Of a stretch of 5,599 nucleotides of DNA, positions 1 through 5,599 are shown piece by piece. This DNA comes from Alphaproteobacteria bacterium. GTDB lineage: Bacteria > Pseudomonadota > Alphaproteobacteria > RF32 > CAG-977. The notes beneath the pieces are model-generated. The model saw nothing but the letters and a program-made list of their open reading frames with translations, was not told the DNA's origin and did no database searches. The stretch's first letter is position 1. The number at the start of each line of letters is the position of its first letter. The stretch covers positions 1-5,599 of the forward strand of contig JAFVEJ010000133.1 of NCBI GenBank assembly GCA_017476085.1, given 5' to 3'. Both the position numbers and the translations under genes were made by a program.

Positions 1-1
1 C

Positions 2-988
2 CTGCCCGACCCCGTCGGCCGCAAACTGGCGGAATGGACGCGACCAAACGGACTGGTGATCACCCGTATCGCCGTTCCTCTGGGAGTTATCGGCGTCATT
101 TACGAAAGTCATCCGAACGTTACCGCCGATGCCGGCGCTTTATGCTTTAAATCGGGCAACGCCGTCATTCTGCGCGGCGGATCCGACAGTTTTCATTCTT
201 CAGCAAAAATCGCCGCGTTGCTTCACGAAGGCCTGAAACAGGCCGGACTGCCGCAGGACTGTATCCAATCCGTCCCGACGACCGACCGCGCCGCCGTCGG
301 CGAAATGCTGAAATTGGATGAATACATTGACGTGATCGTCCCCCGCGGCGGAAAGTCTTTGATACAGCGCATTACCGACGAAAGCAAAATCCCGCTGTTC
401 AAGCACTTGAACGGCATTTGCCACACCTACATTCACGCGGCGGCGGATAAGGAACTGAGCCGCAAAGTCGTTCTGAACGCAAAACTGCGCCGGACGGGAA
501 CATGCAATTCGACCGAAACGATTTTATGCGACGACGCTGTTTCAAAAACGATTCTGCCGGCGGTTATAGACGATCTGATTGCCAAAGGCTGCGAAGTCAG
601 GGGAGACGAAAAAACACAGGCTTTGGATTCGCGCGTCGTTCCCGCCATTGACGAAGACTGGGATACCGAATATCTGGCGCCGATCGTTTCCGTACGCGTC
701 GTTTCCGGCATTGGCGAAGCGATTGACCATATCGCGCGGCACAGTTCTCATCACACGGAATCCATTTTGACGCAGGACGATGCGGCAGCGGCAAAATTCC
801 TGAACGAAGTTGACAGCGCGGTTGTCATGCACAACGCTTCGACGCAATTCTGCGACGGCGGCGAATTCGGCATGGGCGCGGAAATCGGGATCGCCACCGG
901 CCGTCTGCACGCCAGAGGCCCGATCGGTCTGGAACAATTAACCACTTTCAAATATCAGGTGCGCGGTGCAGGTCAGATTCGTCCGTAA
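2..988 (+). CDS. proA: Gamma-glutamyl phosphate reductase (glutamate-5-semialdehyde dehydrogenase), 3' part
   Basis: ProA reduces gamma-glutamyl phosphate to glutamate-5-semialdehyde with NADPH, the second step of proline synthesis from glutamate, in the cytoplasm. The frame is open from base 2, where it reads LPDPVGRK and RPNGL before the GTG at 56, so that GTG is internal and the true start lies upstream. About 328 codons are present against roughly 417-420 for the family, so about 90 N-terminal residues are missing. Visible family signatures include [38 protein letters not shown] and [20 protein letters not shown] carries the expected catalytic cysteine (codon 503-505), and the end reads [19 protein letters not shown]. 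No frameshift or missing key residue is visible. The last 23 nt overlap nadD, so the two are probably translated from one mRNA. Identification is secure. Confidence 0.97.
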   Translation: MPDPVGRKLAEWTRPNGLVITRIAVPLGVIGVIYESHPNVTADAGALCFKSGNAVILRGGSDSFHSSAKIAALLHEGLKQAGLPQDCIQSVPTTDRAAVGEMLKLDEYIDVIVPRGGKSLIQRITDESKIPLFKHLNGICHTYIHAAADKELSRKVVLNAKLRRTGTCNSTETILCDDAVSKTILPAVIDDLIAKGCEVRGDEKTQALDSRVVPAIDEDWDTEYLAPIVSVRVVSGIGEAIDHIARHSSHHTESILTQDDAAAAKFLNEVDSAVVMHNASTQFCDGGEFGMGAEIGIATGRLHARGPIGLEQLTTFKYQVRGAGQIRP

Positions 989-1577
989 AACAGTCGGACT
1001 GCTCGGCGGATCTTTCAATCCCGCCCACGACGGTCACAGATACATCAGCTTGCAAGCGTTGAAACTGCTCGGGTTGGATGAAATCTGGTGGCTGGTATCG
1101 CCTTTGAATCCGTTAAAACAATCCAAAGATATGGCGTCTTACGAACGGCGGCTTGAAACGGCACAGGAGGTCGCAAACCACCCTCATATCATAGTTTCCG
1201 ATCTGGAATATAAAATCGGCATGCATTACACGATAGACACACTGACAAAGCTGAAAGAATTATATCCGGACATCAATTTTGTCTGGCTGATGGGGGCGGA
1301 TAATTTATTGCAATTCCATCAATGGTACCGCTGGCGGTCAATTATGCACTCCGTCCCGATAGCTGTATTCGCGCGAAAACATTACGCTTTAAAAGCTCTT
1401 CATGGCAAAACCGCAAGGCTTTACCAATTGTATCGCAAAGACCCGAAAGACGCTTTCGATTTAGCTTTCTGCAAACCGCCTGCATGGGTGTTTTTGCCGA
1501 TACGCAAACATCCGGCATCATCGACGGAAATCCGTAACAAAGGTTTATTTCAAACAGGAGAAGAAGAATGCCCGTAA
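966..1577 (+). CDS. nadD: Nicotinate-nucleotide adenylyltransferase
   Basis: NadD transfers AMP from ATP to nicotinate mononucleotide, giving deamido-NAD in the cytoplasmic NAD synthesis pathway. The 203-aa product has a normal length for the family. Residues 11-24 carry the nucleotidyltransferase signature [24 protein letters not shown] (41-51), [15 protein letters not shown] (109-123) and the C-terminal SSTEIR (185-190, the ISSTxIR-like ATP-binding motif) follow in the expected order. The GTG at 966 is the only plausible start: an in-frame stop lies at 939-941 and no other ATG, GTG or TTG precedes the signature. AGGTG at 957-961 can serve as a ribosome site four bases upstream. The start lies inside proA (23-nt overlap) and the end overlaps rsfS by 10 nt, which suggests translational coupling in an operon. 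Confidence 0.95.
   Translation: MQVRFVRKTVGLLGGSFNPAHDGHRYISLQALKLLGLDEIWWLVSPLNPLKQSKDMASYERRLETAQEVANHPHIIVSDLEYKIGMHYTIDTLTKLKELYPDINFVWLMGADNLLQFHQWYRWRSIMHSVPIAVFARKHYALKALHGKTARLYQLYRKDPKDAFDLAFCKPPAWVFLPIRKHPASSTEIRNKGLFQTGEEECP
1556..1560 (+). promoter_or_regulatory. Ribosome binding site of rsfS
   Basis: AGGAG lies seven bases before the ATG at 1568, inside the 3' end of nadD. It supports starting rsfS at 1568 and therefore including the long lysine-rich N-terminal tail, rather than starting at the internal ATG at 1685 (residue 40), which has a weaker and closer purine stretch upstream. Confidence 0.75.
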
Positions 1578-2161
1578 AGAAAACAGAAAAAACAACAGAA
1601 AAAAAAGCCGTAAAAAAGGCTTCCGCGAAAACGACGGTGAAAAAGACGGCGGAAAAAGCCGTCAAACCCGCTGCGAAAAAGGCGATGAAAGCTGATAAAA
1701 CGGAAAAGGCGACCAAAAAGGAAATCAAGAAAACCGTTAAAAAGACGGTCAAAAAGATCTTAAAGGCACAGGCGAAAAACGAAAAGCTTTTGAAAAAGGC
1801 CACAAAAACAAAAGAAAATGCCGAAACGAAAAAGCTTGTCGATCTGATCGTCAAAACGCTTGAAAACGGCAAGGCGGAAGACGTTGTCGTCATCAACCTG
1901 ACCGGCAAGGCGGCACTTGCAGATTATCTGGTCATCGCCAGCGGCCGTGCACCGCGCCACGTTTCTGCTTTGGCGGAACAGGTGCAGCTGCGTTTGAAAA
2001 AGACGGGCGTTCCCGCTTCGCTTGAAGGCGAAGACATCGGCGATTGGGTGATTGTCGATGCTGCGGATGTAATCGTTCACGTTTTCCACCCCGAAACGCG
2101 CGAACTGTACTGCATCGAAGAACTGTGGGGCGAAGAAACCCCGCGCCGTGCGACAAAATAA
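1568..2161 (+). CDS. rsfS: Ribosomal silencing factor RsfS with long lysine-rich N-terminal extension
   Basis: RsfS (RsfA/Iojap/DUF143 family) binds ribosomal protein uL14 on the 50S subunit and blocks joining to 30S, lowering translation when nutrients are scarce. The conserved domain occupies about residues 87-189. Landmarks are KAEDVVVINL, ADYLVIASGRAPRHVSALAEQ, GDWVIVDAADVIVHVFHP and REL-Y-IEELWG. The protein is 197 aa, whereas family members are usually about 105-150. The excess is an N-terminal tail of about 85 residues made almost wholly of Lys, Ala, Thr, Val and Glu (34 Lys in the first 89 residues), with short units such as KKTVKKTVKK. It resembles histone H1-like or AlgP-like low-complexity tails. 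The strong AGGAG at 1556-1560 supports this start. The gene overlaps nadD by 10 nt and rlmH by one base (TAATG). The domain is certain; the function of the tail is unknown. Confidence 0.95.
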   Translation: MPVKKTEKTTEKKAVKKASAKTTVKKTAEKAVKPAAKKAMKADKTEKATKKEIKKTVKKTVKKILKAQAKNEKLLKKATKTKENAETKKLVDLIVKTLENGKAEDVVVINLTGKAALADYLVIASGRAPRHVSALAEQVQLRLKKTGVPASLEGEDIGDWVIVDAADVIVHVFHPETRELYCIEELWGEETPRRATK

Positions 2162-2619
2162 TGGACATCGTCATCGCCTGCATCGGGCATTTAAAGGCGG
2201 GAGCCGAAGCAGACCTTCTGGCGCGTTATGTCAAGCAGACGCGCTGGAATGTCGTTATCCGCGAATTTGAAGACAAGAAATCCGGCTCCTCCGCCGAACG
2301 CAAAAAACGGGAATCCGAAATGTTGCTGTCCGCCGTGCCGGACGGCGCGAAAGTCGTTGTTCTGGACGAACGGGGCAGACAGACAGGATCGGAAGCGTTT
2401 GCGAAGAAACTGGGCGGCTGGCAGGACGAAGGGACATCGGCGATCGTTTTTATGATCGGCGGCGCGGACGGCCACACGGACAAATTGCGCAAACGGGCGG
2501 ATTATTTAATGGCGTTCGGGGAAATGACGTGGCCGCATTTTCTGGCGCGCGTGATGCTGGCGGAACAAATCTACCGCGCACGAACCATTCTTGACGGGCA
2601 TCCGTATCATCGGGCGTAA
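2161..2619 (+). CDS. rlmH: 23S rRNA (pseudouridine1915-N3)-methyltransferase RlmH
   Basis: RlmH is a small homodimeric SPOUT-fold enzyme that uses S-adenosylmethionine to methylate N3 of pseudouridine 1915 in helix 69 of 23S rRNA, acting on assembled 70S ribosomes. The product is 152 aa, close to the 155 aa of the E. coli enzyme. Visible signatures are the N-terminal strand MDIVIACIGHLK, VVVLDERGRQTGSEAFA (65-81), the SAM-loop motif FMIGGADG (97-104), TWPHFLARVMLAEQIYRA (123-140) and the C-terminal HPYHRA (147-152). The ATG at 2161 was chosen over the upstream in-frame ATG at 2044 because it overlaps the rsfS stop by one base (TAATG) and yields the family-typical N-terminus; the extra codons from 2044 would be rsfS sequence in another frame. 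No clear Shine-Dalgarno is seen, so translation probably reinitiates after rsfS. Confidence 0.96.
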   Translation: MDIVIACIGHLKAGAEADLLARYVKQTRWNVVIREFEDKKSGSSAERKKRESEMLLSAVPDGAKVVVLDERGRQTGSEAFAKKLGGWQDEGTSAIVFMIGGADGHTDKLRKRADYLMAFGEMTWPHFLARVMLAEQIYRARTILDGHPYHRA

Positions 2620-2624
2620 AACAA

Positions 2625-2678
2625 ACAGAAGAGCTATCAAAAGATTGCGTTCTTTTTCGCTCTCCTGTAAACTTTTTT
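2625..2678 (+). terminator. Candidate rho-independent terminator after rlmH
   Basis: Six bases after the rlmH stop, ACAGAAGAGC (2625-2634) can pair with GCTCTCCTGT (2659-2668) with a single A-C mismatch. Inside it AAAAGA (2639-2644) pairs with TCTTTT (2651-2656) around a six-base loop. Four bases after the stem comes a run of six T (2673-2678). The arrangement resembles an intrinsic terminator for the proA-nadD-rsfS-rlmH unit, although the gap before the T run and the AT-rich inner stem make it imperfect. I paired the bases by eye; no folding energy was computed. Confidence 0.5.
2645..2673 (+). promoter_or_regulatory. Weak candidate promoter for the membrane-protein gene pair
   Basis: TTGCGT (2645-2650) and TAAACT (2668-2673) are separated by 17 bases and match the sigma-70 consensus at three and four of six positions. 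If used, transcription would start about 30 nt before the ATG at 2713. The elements lie within the terminator-like hairpin, so at most one reading may be right, or the site serves as both. In AT-rich DNA such matches arise easily. Confidence 0.25.
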
Positions 2679-2700
2679 CGGCTTATCCTGTTCGCATTCA

Positions 2701-2704
2701 GAGG
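2701..2704 (+). promoter_or_regulatory. Ribosome binding site of the 174-aa membrane-anchored gene
   Basis: GAGG, within AGAGGA at 2700-2705, lies about eight bases before the ATG at 2713. It shows that the next gene has its own translation start although it is 93 nt from rlmH. Confidence 0.6.
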
Positions 2705-2712
2705 ATTGCGCG

Positions 2713-3237
2713 ATGTTCGGATCAAAACTTTTATCAAAGCTGCCTGTATGGGCAACGGTTTTTATTGTATTGTCCCTATTTATGATCGGGCATGCCGTTT
2801 ATCATGATCGCTGCCGCCCGTGGGCAAGAATTTTTCTTGAATCCGATAAAAAAAACGAAAACGCTTTTAAGATATATTTAGTTCATAATCGCGGCGCTTA
2901 TGTCCCTAAAGAGGAACCGTTGTTCTGGTTGCCCAGAGAAAAAGCTAAAACAAAATACGGAACCATATTTGAATCCGATAAAAAAAGCGCTCACTTTGAT
3001 CTTCATGTTTTTGAACCATGTGAAATCGTCATTCATCTGAGCGGTTCGGACACAGAAGATTCAATGGGACGAAAATTAAATCCGAAAGTAACTTATACCT
3101 CTTTAAAAATAGACGATTCCGAAACATTGGATACGCCTAAAACCGTATGGTATGATAATTCGTTCAGTCACACCCTACCGTTAAAAAAAGCCGGTTTGGT
3201 TAAAATAGACGTCGTTTGGGAACGGGCGACAGAATAG
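2713..3237 (+). CDS. Unrecognised membrane-anchored protein, 174 aa, paired with a GT-C glycosyltransferase
   Basis: I do not recognise this family. Residues 11-30 form one hydrophobic segment (VWATVFIVLSLFMIGHAV core) after a short basic N-terminus, which suggests an uncleaved signal anchor with the remaining ~140 residues outside the membrane. That part has alternating hydrophobic and polar residues and ends in LPLKKAGLVKIDVVWE, which looks like a small beta-sandwich domain; this is inference only. There are two cysteines, C34 and C103. The motif (I)F-ESDKK occurs twice, at residues 41-47 and 86-91, encoded by an identical 16-nt sequence. A good ribosome site precedes the ATG. The stop codon overlaps the ribosome site of the following glycosyltransferase gene, nine nt away, so the two are almost certainly co-expressed. 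It may be an accessory or substrate-recognition partner of that enzyme. Base composition is AT-rich like its partner. Confidence 0.8.
   Translation: MFGSKLLSKLPVWATVFIVLSLFMIGHAVYHDRCRPWARIFLESDKKNENAFKIYLVHNRGAYVPKEEPLFWLPREKAKTKYGTIFESDKKSAHFDLHVFEPCEIVIHLSGSDTEDSMGRKLNPKVTYTSLKIDDSETLDTPKTVWYDNSFSHTLPLKKAGLVKIDVVWERATE
2839..2986 (+). repeat. Two identical 16-nt copies within the 174-aa gene
   Basis: GAATCCGATAAAAAAA occurs at 2839-2854 and again at 2971-2986, in the same reading frame, encoding ESDKK both times. The copies are 132 nt (44 codons) apart. Flanking residues are only loosely similar (hydrophobic before, Phe plus alternating strand after), so this may be a relic of an internal duplication or a chance repeat in AT-rich coding DNA. 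Confidence 0.6.
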
Positions 3238-3240
3238 GAA
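3236..3240 (+). promoter_or_regulatory. Ribosome binding site of the GT-C glycosyltransferase gene
   Basis: AGGAA starts within the TAG stop of the upstream gene and lies six bases before the ATG at 3247. This placement supports the chosen start and coupled translation of the two genes. Confidence 0.65.
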
Positions 3241-3246
3241 ATTTTT

Positions 3247-4788
3247 ATGAAACGCTCTTTTTTATTTTTCTTGCTTTGCATTCCGTTGATTTTTATGGCG
3301 TTCATGAATCATTTCTCTCCCAAAAACGCGCAAAACGTATTTTTGGGCGTATCACTTTTATATACGATATCGGGATATGTTTTTTACCGTCGCCGCGATA
3401 CCGCCGTTGTTATTTACCTGATCTTTTTATTGGGATTAGCCCTCAAACTGTTTTATATCGCCTACACCCCCTATTGGATCCGACAGCATGATACCGGTAA
3501 TTTTGCCAATGACGGGGAAAGAGGACATTTTGAATATATTTATTATATTCTGACACATCATACGTTTCCGTTTTTTCATCAAAACCCGAATCTGCCGATT
3601 TATCACCCTCCGCTTCATCATTTAATTTCTGCGATTTTTTTGTCCGTATTCTCCGGATATGAAAATTTACAATATCTGAGCTTTTTATATGCCGGCGGCA
3701 GCTGCATCGTTTCTTATCTGTGTCTTCGTCCATGGATAAAAGCCGATAATGTTCGCATTCTTGCCGCCTTATTTTGCAGTTTTTTCCCGGCTTTTATTTA
3801 TTTGTCAGGAGCGTTAAACAACGATCCTCTAAGCATTTTTCTATCACTTTTATCCTTTTTTTACTTTATGCGTTATCTGCAAAGCAAAAAAAAATCCGAT
3901 CTTATTCTGTCCGCCGTATTTTTAGGTTTTGCCGGTATGACAAAAGTAAGCTCCATTATGCTTTTCATCGGAATGCTTTTATTTTATAACGCTTCCGTTT
4001 CAACGGAACGGATAAAACAAGAAGATGCTTTAAAAGACATTGTCCTTTTTTCGTGTGTTTATTTGACGCTTTTTTCAATCTGGCCGCTTTATATCATGAT
4101 ACGGTGGAATGAATTGAATATGTTCGCAAACCACTATCGGCGCCTTGCAATGCTTGACACAATGCCGTTCTGGCTATCGGGATATGATCCGTTTCTGCAC
4201 ATCGCGGATACGACTTTCGCCAACAGACCCCAGTATGTCGGATTCCATTCGTTGCCGGAAAGGTTCGGGCTTATTTTCTATCCTGTTTCCATGCCGTTTA
4301 TTCTCAGAGGTTCTTTATATCCGGAAATTCTTCCCGAATATAATTTTTGGATCGCGTTGATAAAAGATTCTTTATTTTCAGAAATTCCTTTATTCAAATT
4401 GGGCGCCTCCATCAAATCCACAATCGGTTTTGATTTATGCGTTTTGCTTTTTGCTACGGCGCAGATTTTGTTTGTTTTCTTTTGTTTTATCTTCTTCAAA
4501 GTTGACAAAAAAAACGATATGGTCTTATGTTGTCGGTCCGTCATCACCGCAAGCTTGGCGGCTCTTATTTATTTTTGCATCAGGAATCCGATCTGGAGCG
4601 CCTGTTCGTTCCGATACATCGTTCTTGTTTTCCCCTGTTGCTGCCTGCTTGTGATTCAGTATGTTCAGAACAACCTGACCGCGGATGAACGAAGCGGACT
4701 TATAAGAAAATTCCTTACCTGTTCGGTTGTTTTTTTCTCCCTGTTGTCTTTTTTGGTTTATTCCGTTTTCGGCTTTTTGTCTTTCTAG
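3247..4788 (+). CDS. GT-C fold (glycosyltransferase family 39-like) integral membrane glycosyltransferase
   Basis: The product is a 513-aa very hydrophobic protein with about 11-13 membrane segments, including roughly 4-21, 31-47, 52-72, 143-161, 166-187, 264-286, 395-417, 452-472 and 489-510. The basic RRR at 48-50 fits a cytoplasmic loop and places loop 73-120 outside. That loop holds HDTGNF (D82, likely the GT-C catalytic or metal-binding aspartate) and YHPPLHH (119-125). SGALNNDPLS (187-196), GMTKVSS (230-236) and FRYIVLVFP (455-463) match recurring motifs of family 39/ArnT-like enzymes that transfer sugars from polyprenyl-phosphate carriers to lipid, glycan or protein acceptors on the outer face of the inner membrane. 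The acceptor here is unknown. It follows the 174-aa anchored protein by nine nt. Composition is AT-rich and unlike the flanking housekeeping genes, suggesting an accessory or acquired gene. Superfamily is fairly sure; substrate is not. Confidence 0.8.
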   Translation: MKRSFLFFLLCIPLIFMAFMNHFSPKNAQNVFLGVSLLYTISGYVFYRRRDTAVVIYLIFLLGLALKLFYIAYTPYWIRQHDTGNFANDGERGHFEYIYYILTHHTFPFFHQNPNLPIYHPPLHHLISAIFLSVFSGYENLQYLSFLYAGGSCIVSYLCLRPWIKADNVRILAALFCSFFPAFIYLSGALNNDPLSIFLSLLSFFYFMRYLQSKKKSDLILSAVFLGFAGMTKVSSIMLFIGMLLFYNASVSTERIKQEDALKDIVLFSCVYLTLFSIWPLYIMIRWNELNMFANHYRRLAMLDTMPFWLSGYDPFLHIADTTFANRPQYVGFHSLPERFGLIFYPVSMPFILRGSLYPEILPEYNFWIALIKDSLFSEIPLFKLGASIKSTIGFDLCVLLFATAQILFVFFCFIFFKVDKKNDMVLCCRSVITASLAALIYFCIRNPIWSACSFRYIVLVFPCCCLLVIQYVQNNLTADERSGLIRKFLTCSVVFFSLLSFLVYSVFGFLSF

Positions 4789-4807
4789 AAAACAGCAAAA
4801 ATTTAAA

Positions 4808-4846
4808 GACGATTATTCTCAAATAAAATCGTCCTCTCCCATTTTT
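4808..4846 (+). terminator. Weak candidate terminator after the glycosyltransferase gene
   Basis: GACGATTATT (4808-4817) can pair with AATA (4822-4825) and ATCGTC (4828-4833) with a two-base AA bulge and a CTCA loop. A run of five T follows at 4842-4846, eight bases after the stem. The stem is convincing but the distance to the T run is large, so it may be a weak intrinsic terminator or simply a 3'-end stabilising hairpin. It was paired by eye. Confidence 0.4.
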
Positions 4847-4848
4847 CA

Positions 4849-4900
4849 GAGTGTCAAACGCAAAGTTTTGTATTATAGTAACCGCAAAATTTTGACATTC
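4849..4900 (+). repeat. Operator-like direct and inverted repeats before gpmI
   Basis: CGCAAAGTTTTG (4859-4870) and CGCAAAATTTTG (4883-4894) are an 11/12 direct repeat with a 24-nt period; the second contains the perfect palindrome CAAAATTTTG. In addition GAGTGTCAAA (4849-4858) and TTTGACATTC (4891-4900) form a 9/10 inverted repeat. The set brackets the proposed -10 box, a typical place for a transcription factor site. No regulator can be named. Confidence 0.45.
4851..4879 (+). promoter_or_regulatory. Probable sigma-70-type promoter of gpmI
   Basis: GTGTCA (4851-4856, four of six consensus bases) and TATAGT (4874-4879, five of six) are separated by exactly 17 bases. This would start transcription near 4886, leaving a leader of about 34 nt before the ATG at 4920. 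An overlapping TATTAT at 4871-4876 is an alternative -10 box but then has no well-spaced -35 partner. Confidence 0.5.
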
Positions 4901-4906
4901 TGATTT

Positions 4907-4911
4907 GGAGG
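4907..4911 (+). promoter_or_regulatory. Ribosome binding site of gpmI
   Basis: GGAGG, a near-perfect Shine-Dalgarno, lies eight bases before the ATG at 4920 and fixes the start of gpmI, as expected for a highly expressed glycolytic gene. Confidence 0.85.
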
Positions 4912-4919
4912 CAAAGACT

Positions 4920-5599
4920 ATGGAAGAAACGAAAAGACCGCGTCCCGTTATGCTGTGCATTCTGGACGGTTGGGGACACCGCGAAAACAAAAACGACAAC
5001 GCCATCGAATTGGGCGAAACGCCGAACTGGCACAAACTGGTCGCCGATTATCCGAACACGCTGATCGCCACGTCCGGTCTGGACGTCGGTCTGCCGAAAG
5101 GACAGATGGGCAATTCCGAAGTCGGCCATATGAACATCGGCGCCGGCCGCGTCGTCATGCAGGATCTGCCGAAAATCGACCAAGCGGTGGAAGACGGCTC
5201 TCTGGCGCACCGTCCCGCAGTTGAAAATTTAATCAAAGCCCTGAAGGATTCCAAAGGCACCTGCCATTTGATGGGTTTGATGAGTCCCGGCGGCGTTCAT
5301 TCTCATATGAACCACATCGTCGGATTGGCGAAAATCGTCAGCGAAGCCGGCATTCCCGTCACCGTTCACGCTTTTCTGGACGGCCGCGACGTGCCGCCCG
5401 ATTCCGCTTTGGGTTACGTCAGGGACTTTGAATCCAAAATCAAAGCGATGAACAATGTTCATATCGGCACGGTTTCCGGCCGCTATTACGCGATGGATCG
5501 AGACAACCGTTGGGATCGTATCGAACTGGCTTTCAACGCGCTGATGTCGGGCAAAGGCGTCGCCCAGCCGACCGCCGAAGCCGCGATTCAGGCCTCTTA
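4920..5599 (+). CDS. gpmI: 2,3-bisphosphoglycerate-independent phosphoglycerate mutase, 5' part
   Basis: This cytoplasmic, metal-dependent (usually Mn2+) enzyme of the alkaline phosphatase superfamily interconverts 3- and 2-phosphoglycerate in glycolysis and gluconeogenesis through a phosphoserine intermediate. The frame is open to the window end, giving 226 complete codons of about 505-515. Seen in order are LDGWG (D16, metal ligand), TSGLDVGLPKGQMGNSEVGH (51-70; S66 is the phosphorylated serine), NIGAGRVVMQDL, SPGGVHSH (H127), FLDGRDVPPDSA (152-163) and SGRYYAMDRDNRWDR, all characteristic of iPGM. The ATG is fixed by GGAGG eight bases upstream and gives a normal N-terminus. Base composition returns to GC-rich housekeeping style. 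It has its own likely promoter with repeat elements, so it is probably transcribed separately from the membrane-protein pair. The 3' half, with the remaining metal ligands, lies beyond the window. Confidence 0.97.
   Translation, partial: MEETKRPRPVMLCILDGWGHRENKNDNAIELGETPNWHKLVADYPNTLIATSGLDVGLPKGQMGNSEVGHMNIGAGRVVMQDLPKIDQAVEDGSLAHRPAVENLIKALKDSKGTCHLMGLMSPGGVHSHMNHIVGLAKIVSEAGIPVTVHAFLDGRDVPPDSALGYVRDFESKIKAMNNVHIGTVSGRYYAMDRDNRWDRIELAFNALMSGKGVAQPTAEAAIQAS

Noticed and set aside
542..937. Minus-strand open frame of 131 codons opposite proA
   Set aside because: It is antisense to a well-conserved proA region, shows no recognisable domain, and is expected from codon bias in GC-rich genes.
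1342..1908. Minus-strand open frame of 188 codons, Phe/Val-rich and membrane-like
   Set aside because: It is the mirror image of the lysine-rich rsfS tail (AAA/AAG read as TTT/CTT) and overlaps two confident genes; no start signal or known motif.
2044..2160. N-terminal extension of rlmH from the upstream ATG
   Set aside because: These codons are rsfS sequence in another frame (Cys/Arg-rich) and do not belong to the RlmH family; ATG 2161 gives the standard N-terminus.
4892..4897. Perfect TTGACA -35 box upstream of gpmI
   Set aside because: A matching -10 box would fall at about 4915-4920, on the start codon, with no good match there; it is better explained as an arm of the repeat set.
2620..4919. 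Mobile element boundaries (terminal inverted repeats, target duplications, att sites) around the cassette
   Set aside because: No transposase or integrase gene and no matching flanking repeats were found by eye, so transfer is inferred only from composition and context.
4715..5210. Minus-strand frames across the gpmI start region
   Set aside because: They run antisense through the promoter and conserved iPGM motifs; composition is that of a shadow frame.

Overview
The window reads as a stretch of alphaproteobacterial chromosome. The gene order proA-nadD-rsfS-rlmH-(...)-gpmI is, from general knowledge, typical of Alphaproteobacteria, particularly Rhodospirillales-like lineages. Moderate GC in the housekeeping genes (33/60 in bases 601-660, 37/60 in 5041-5100) and a clearly AT-rich insert (21/60 in 3541-3600) would suit an uncultured host- or gut-associated alphaproteobacterium. 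That placement is inference; no rRNA or other phylogenetic marker is present.

Left block (1-2619): a tightly packed plus-strand operon. It holds the 3' part of proA (proline synthesis), nadD (NAD synthesis), rsfS (ribosomal silencing factor) and rlmH (23S rRNA pseudouridine methyltransferase). Successive genes overlap by 23, 10 and 1 nt, which suggests translational coupling. RsfS is unusual: a lysine-rich tail of about 85 residues precedes the normal domain. A hairpin followed by a T run lies directly after the rlmH stop and probably ends this unit.

Middle block (2713-4788): two AT-rich plus-strand genes 9 nt apart. The first encodes an unrecognised 174-aa protein with one N-terminal membrane anchor. 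The second encodes a 513-aa polytopic membrane protein with the features of a GT-C (family 39-like) glycosyltransferase. They sit between rlmH and gpmI, which are usually neighbours, so this looks like an accessory, possibly acquired, cell-envelope glycosylation module.

Right block (4789-5599): a 131-nt intergenic region holds a weak terminator-like hairpin, a plausible sigma-70-type promoter and an operator-like set of repeats. The 5' 226 codons of gpmI (cofactor-independent phosphoglycerate mutase) follow and run off the window. No tRNA, rRNA, CRISPR array, insertion sequence or phage gene was seen. The most interesting items are the GT-C/orphan pair and the extended RsfS; I see no convincing evidence of a wholly new system.
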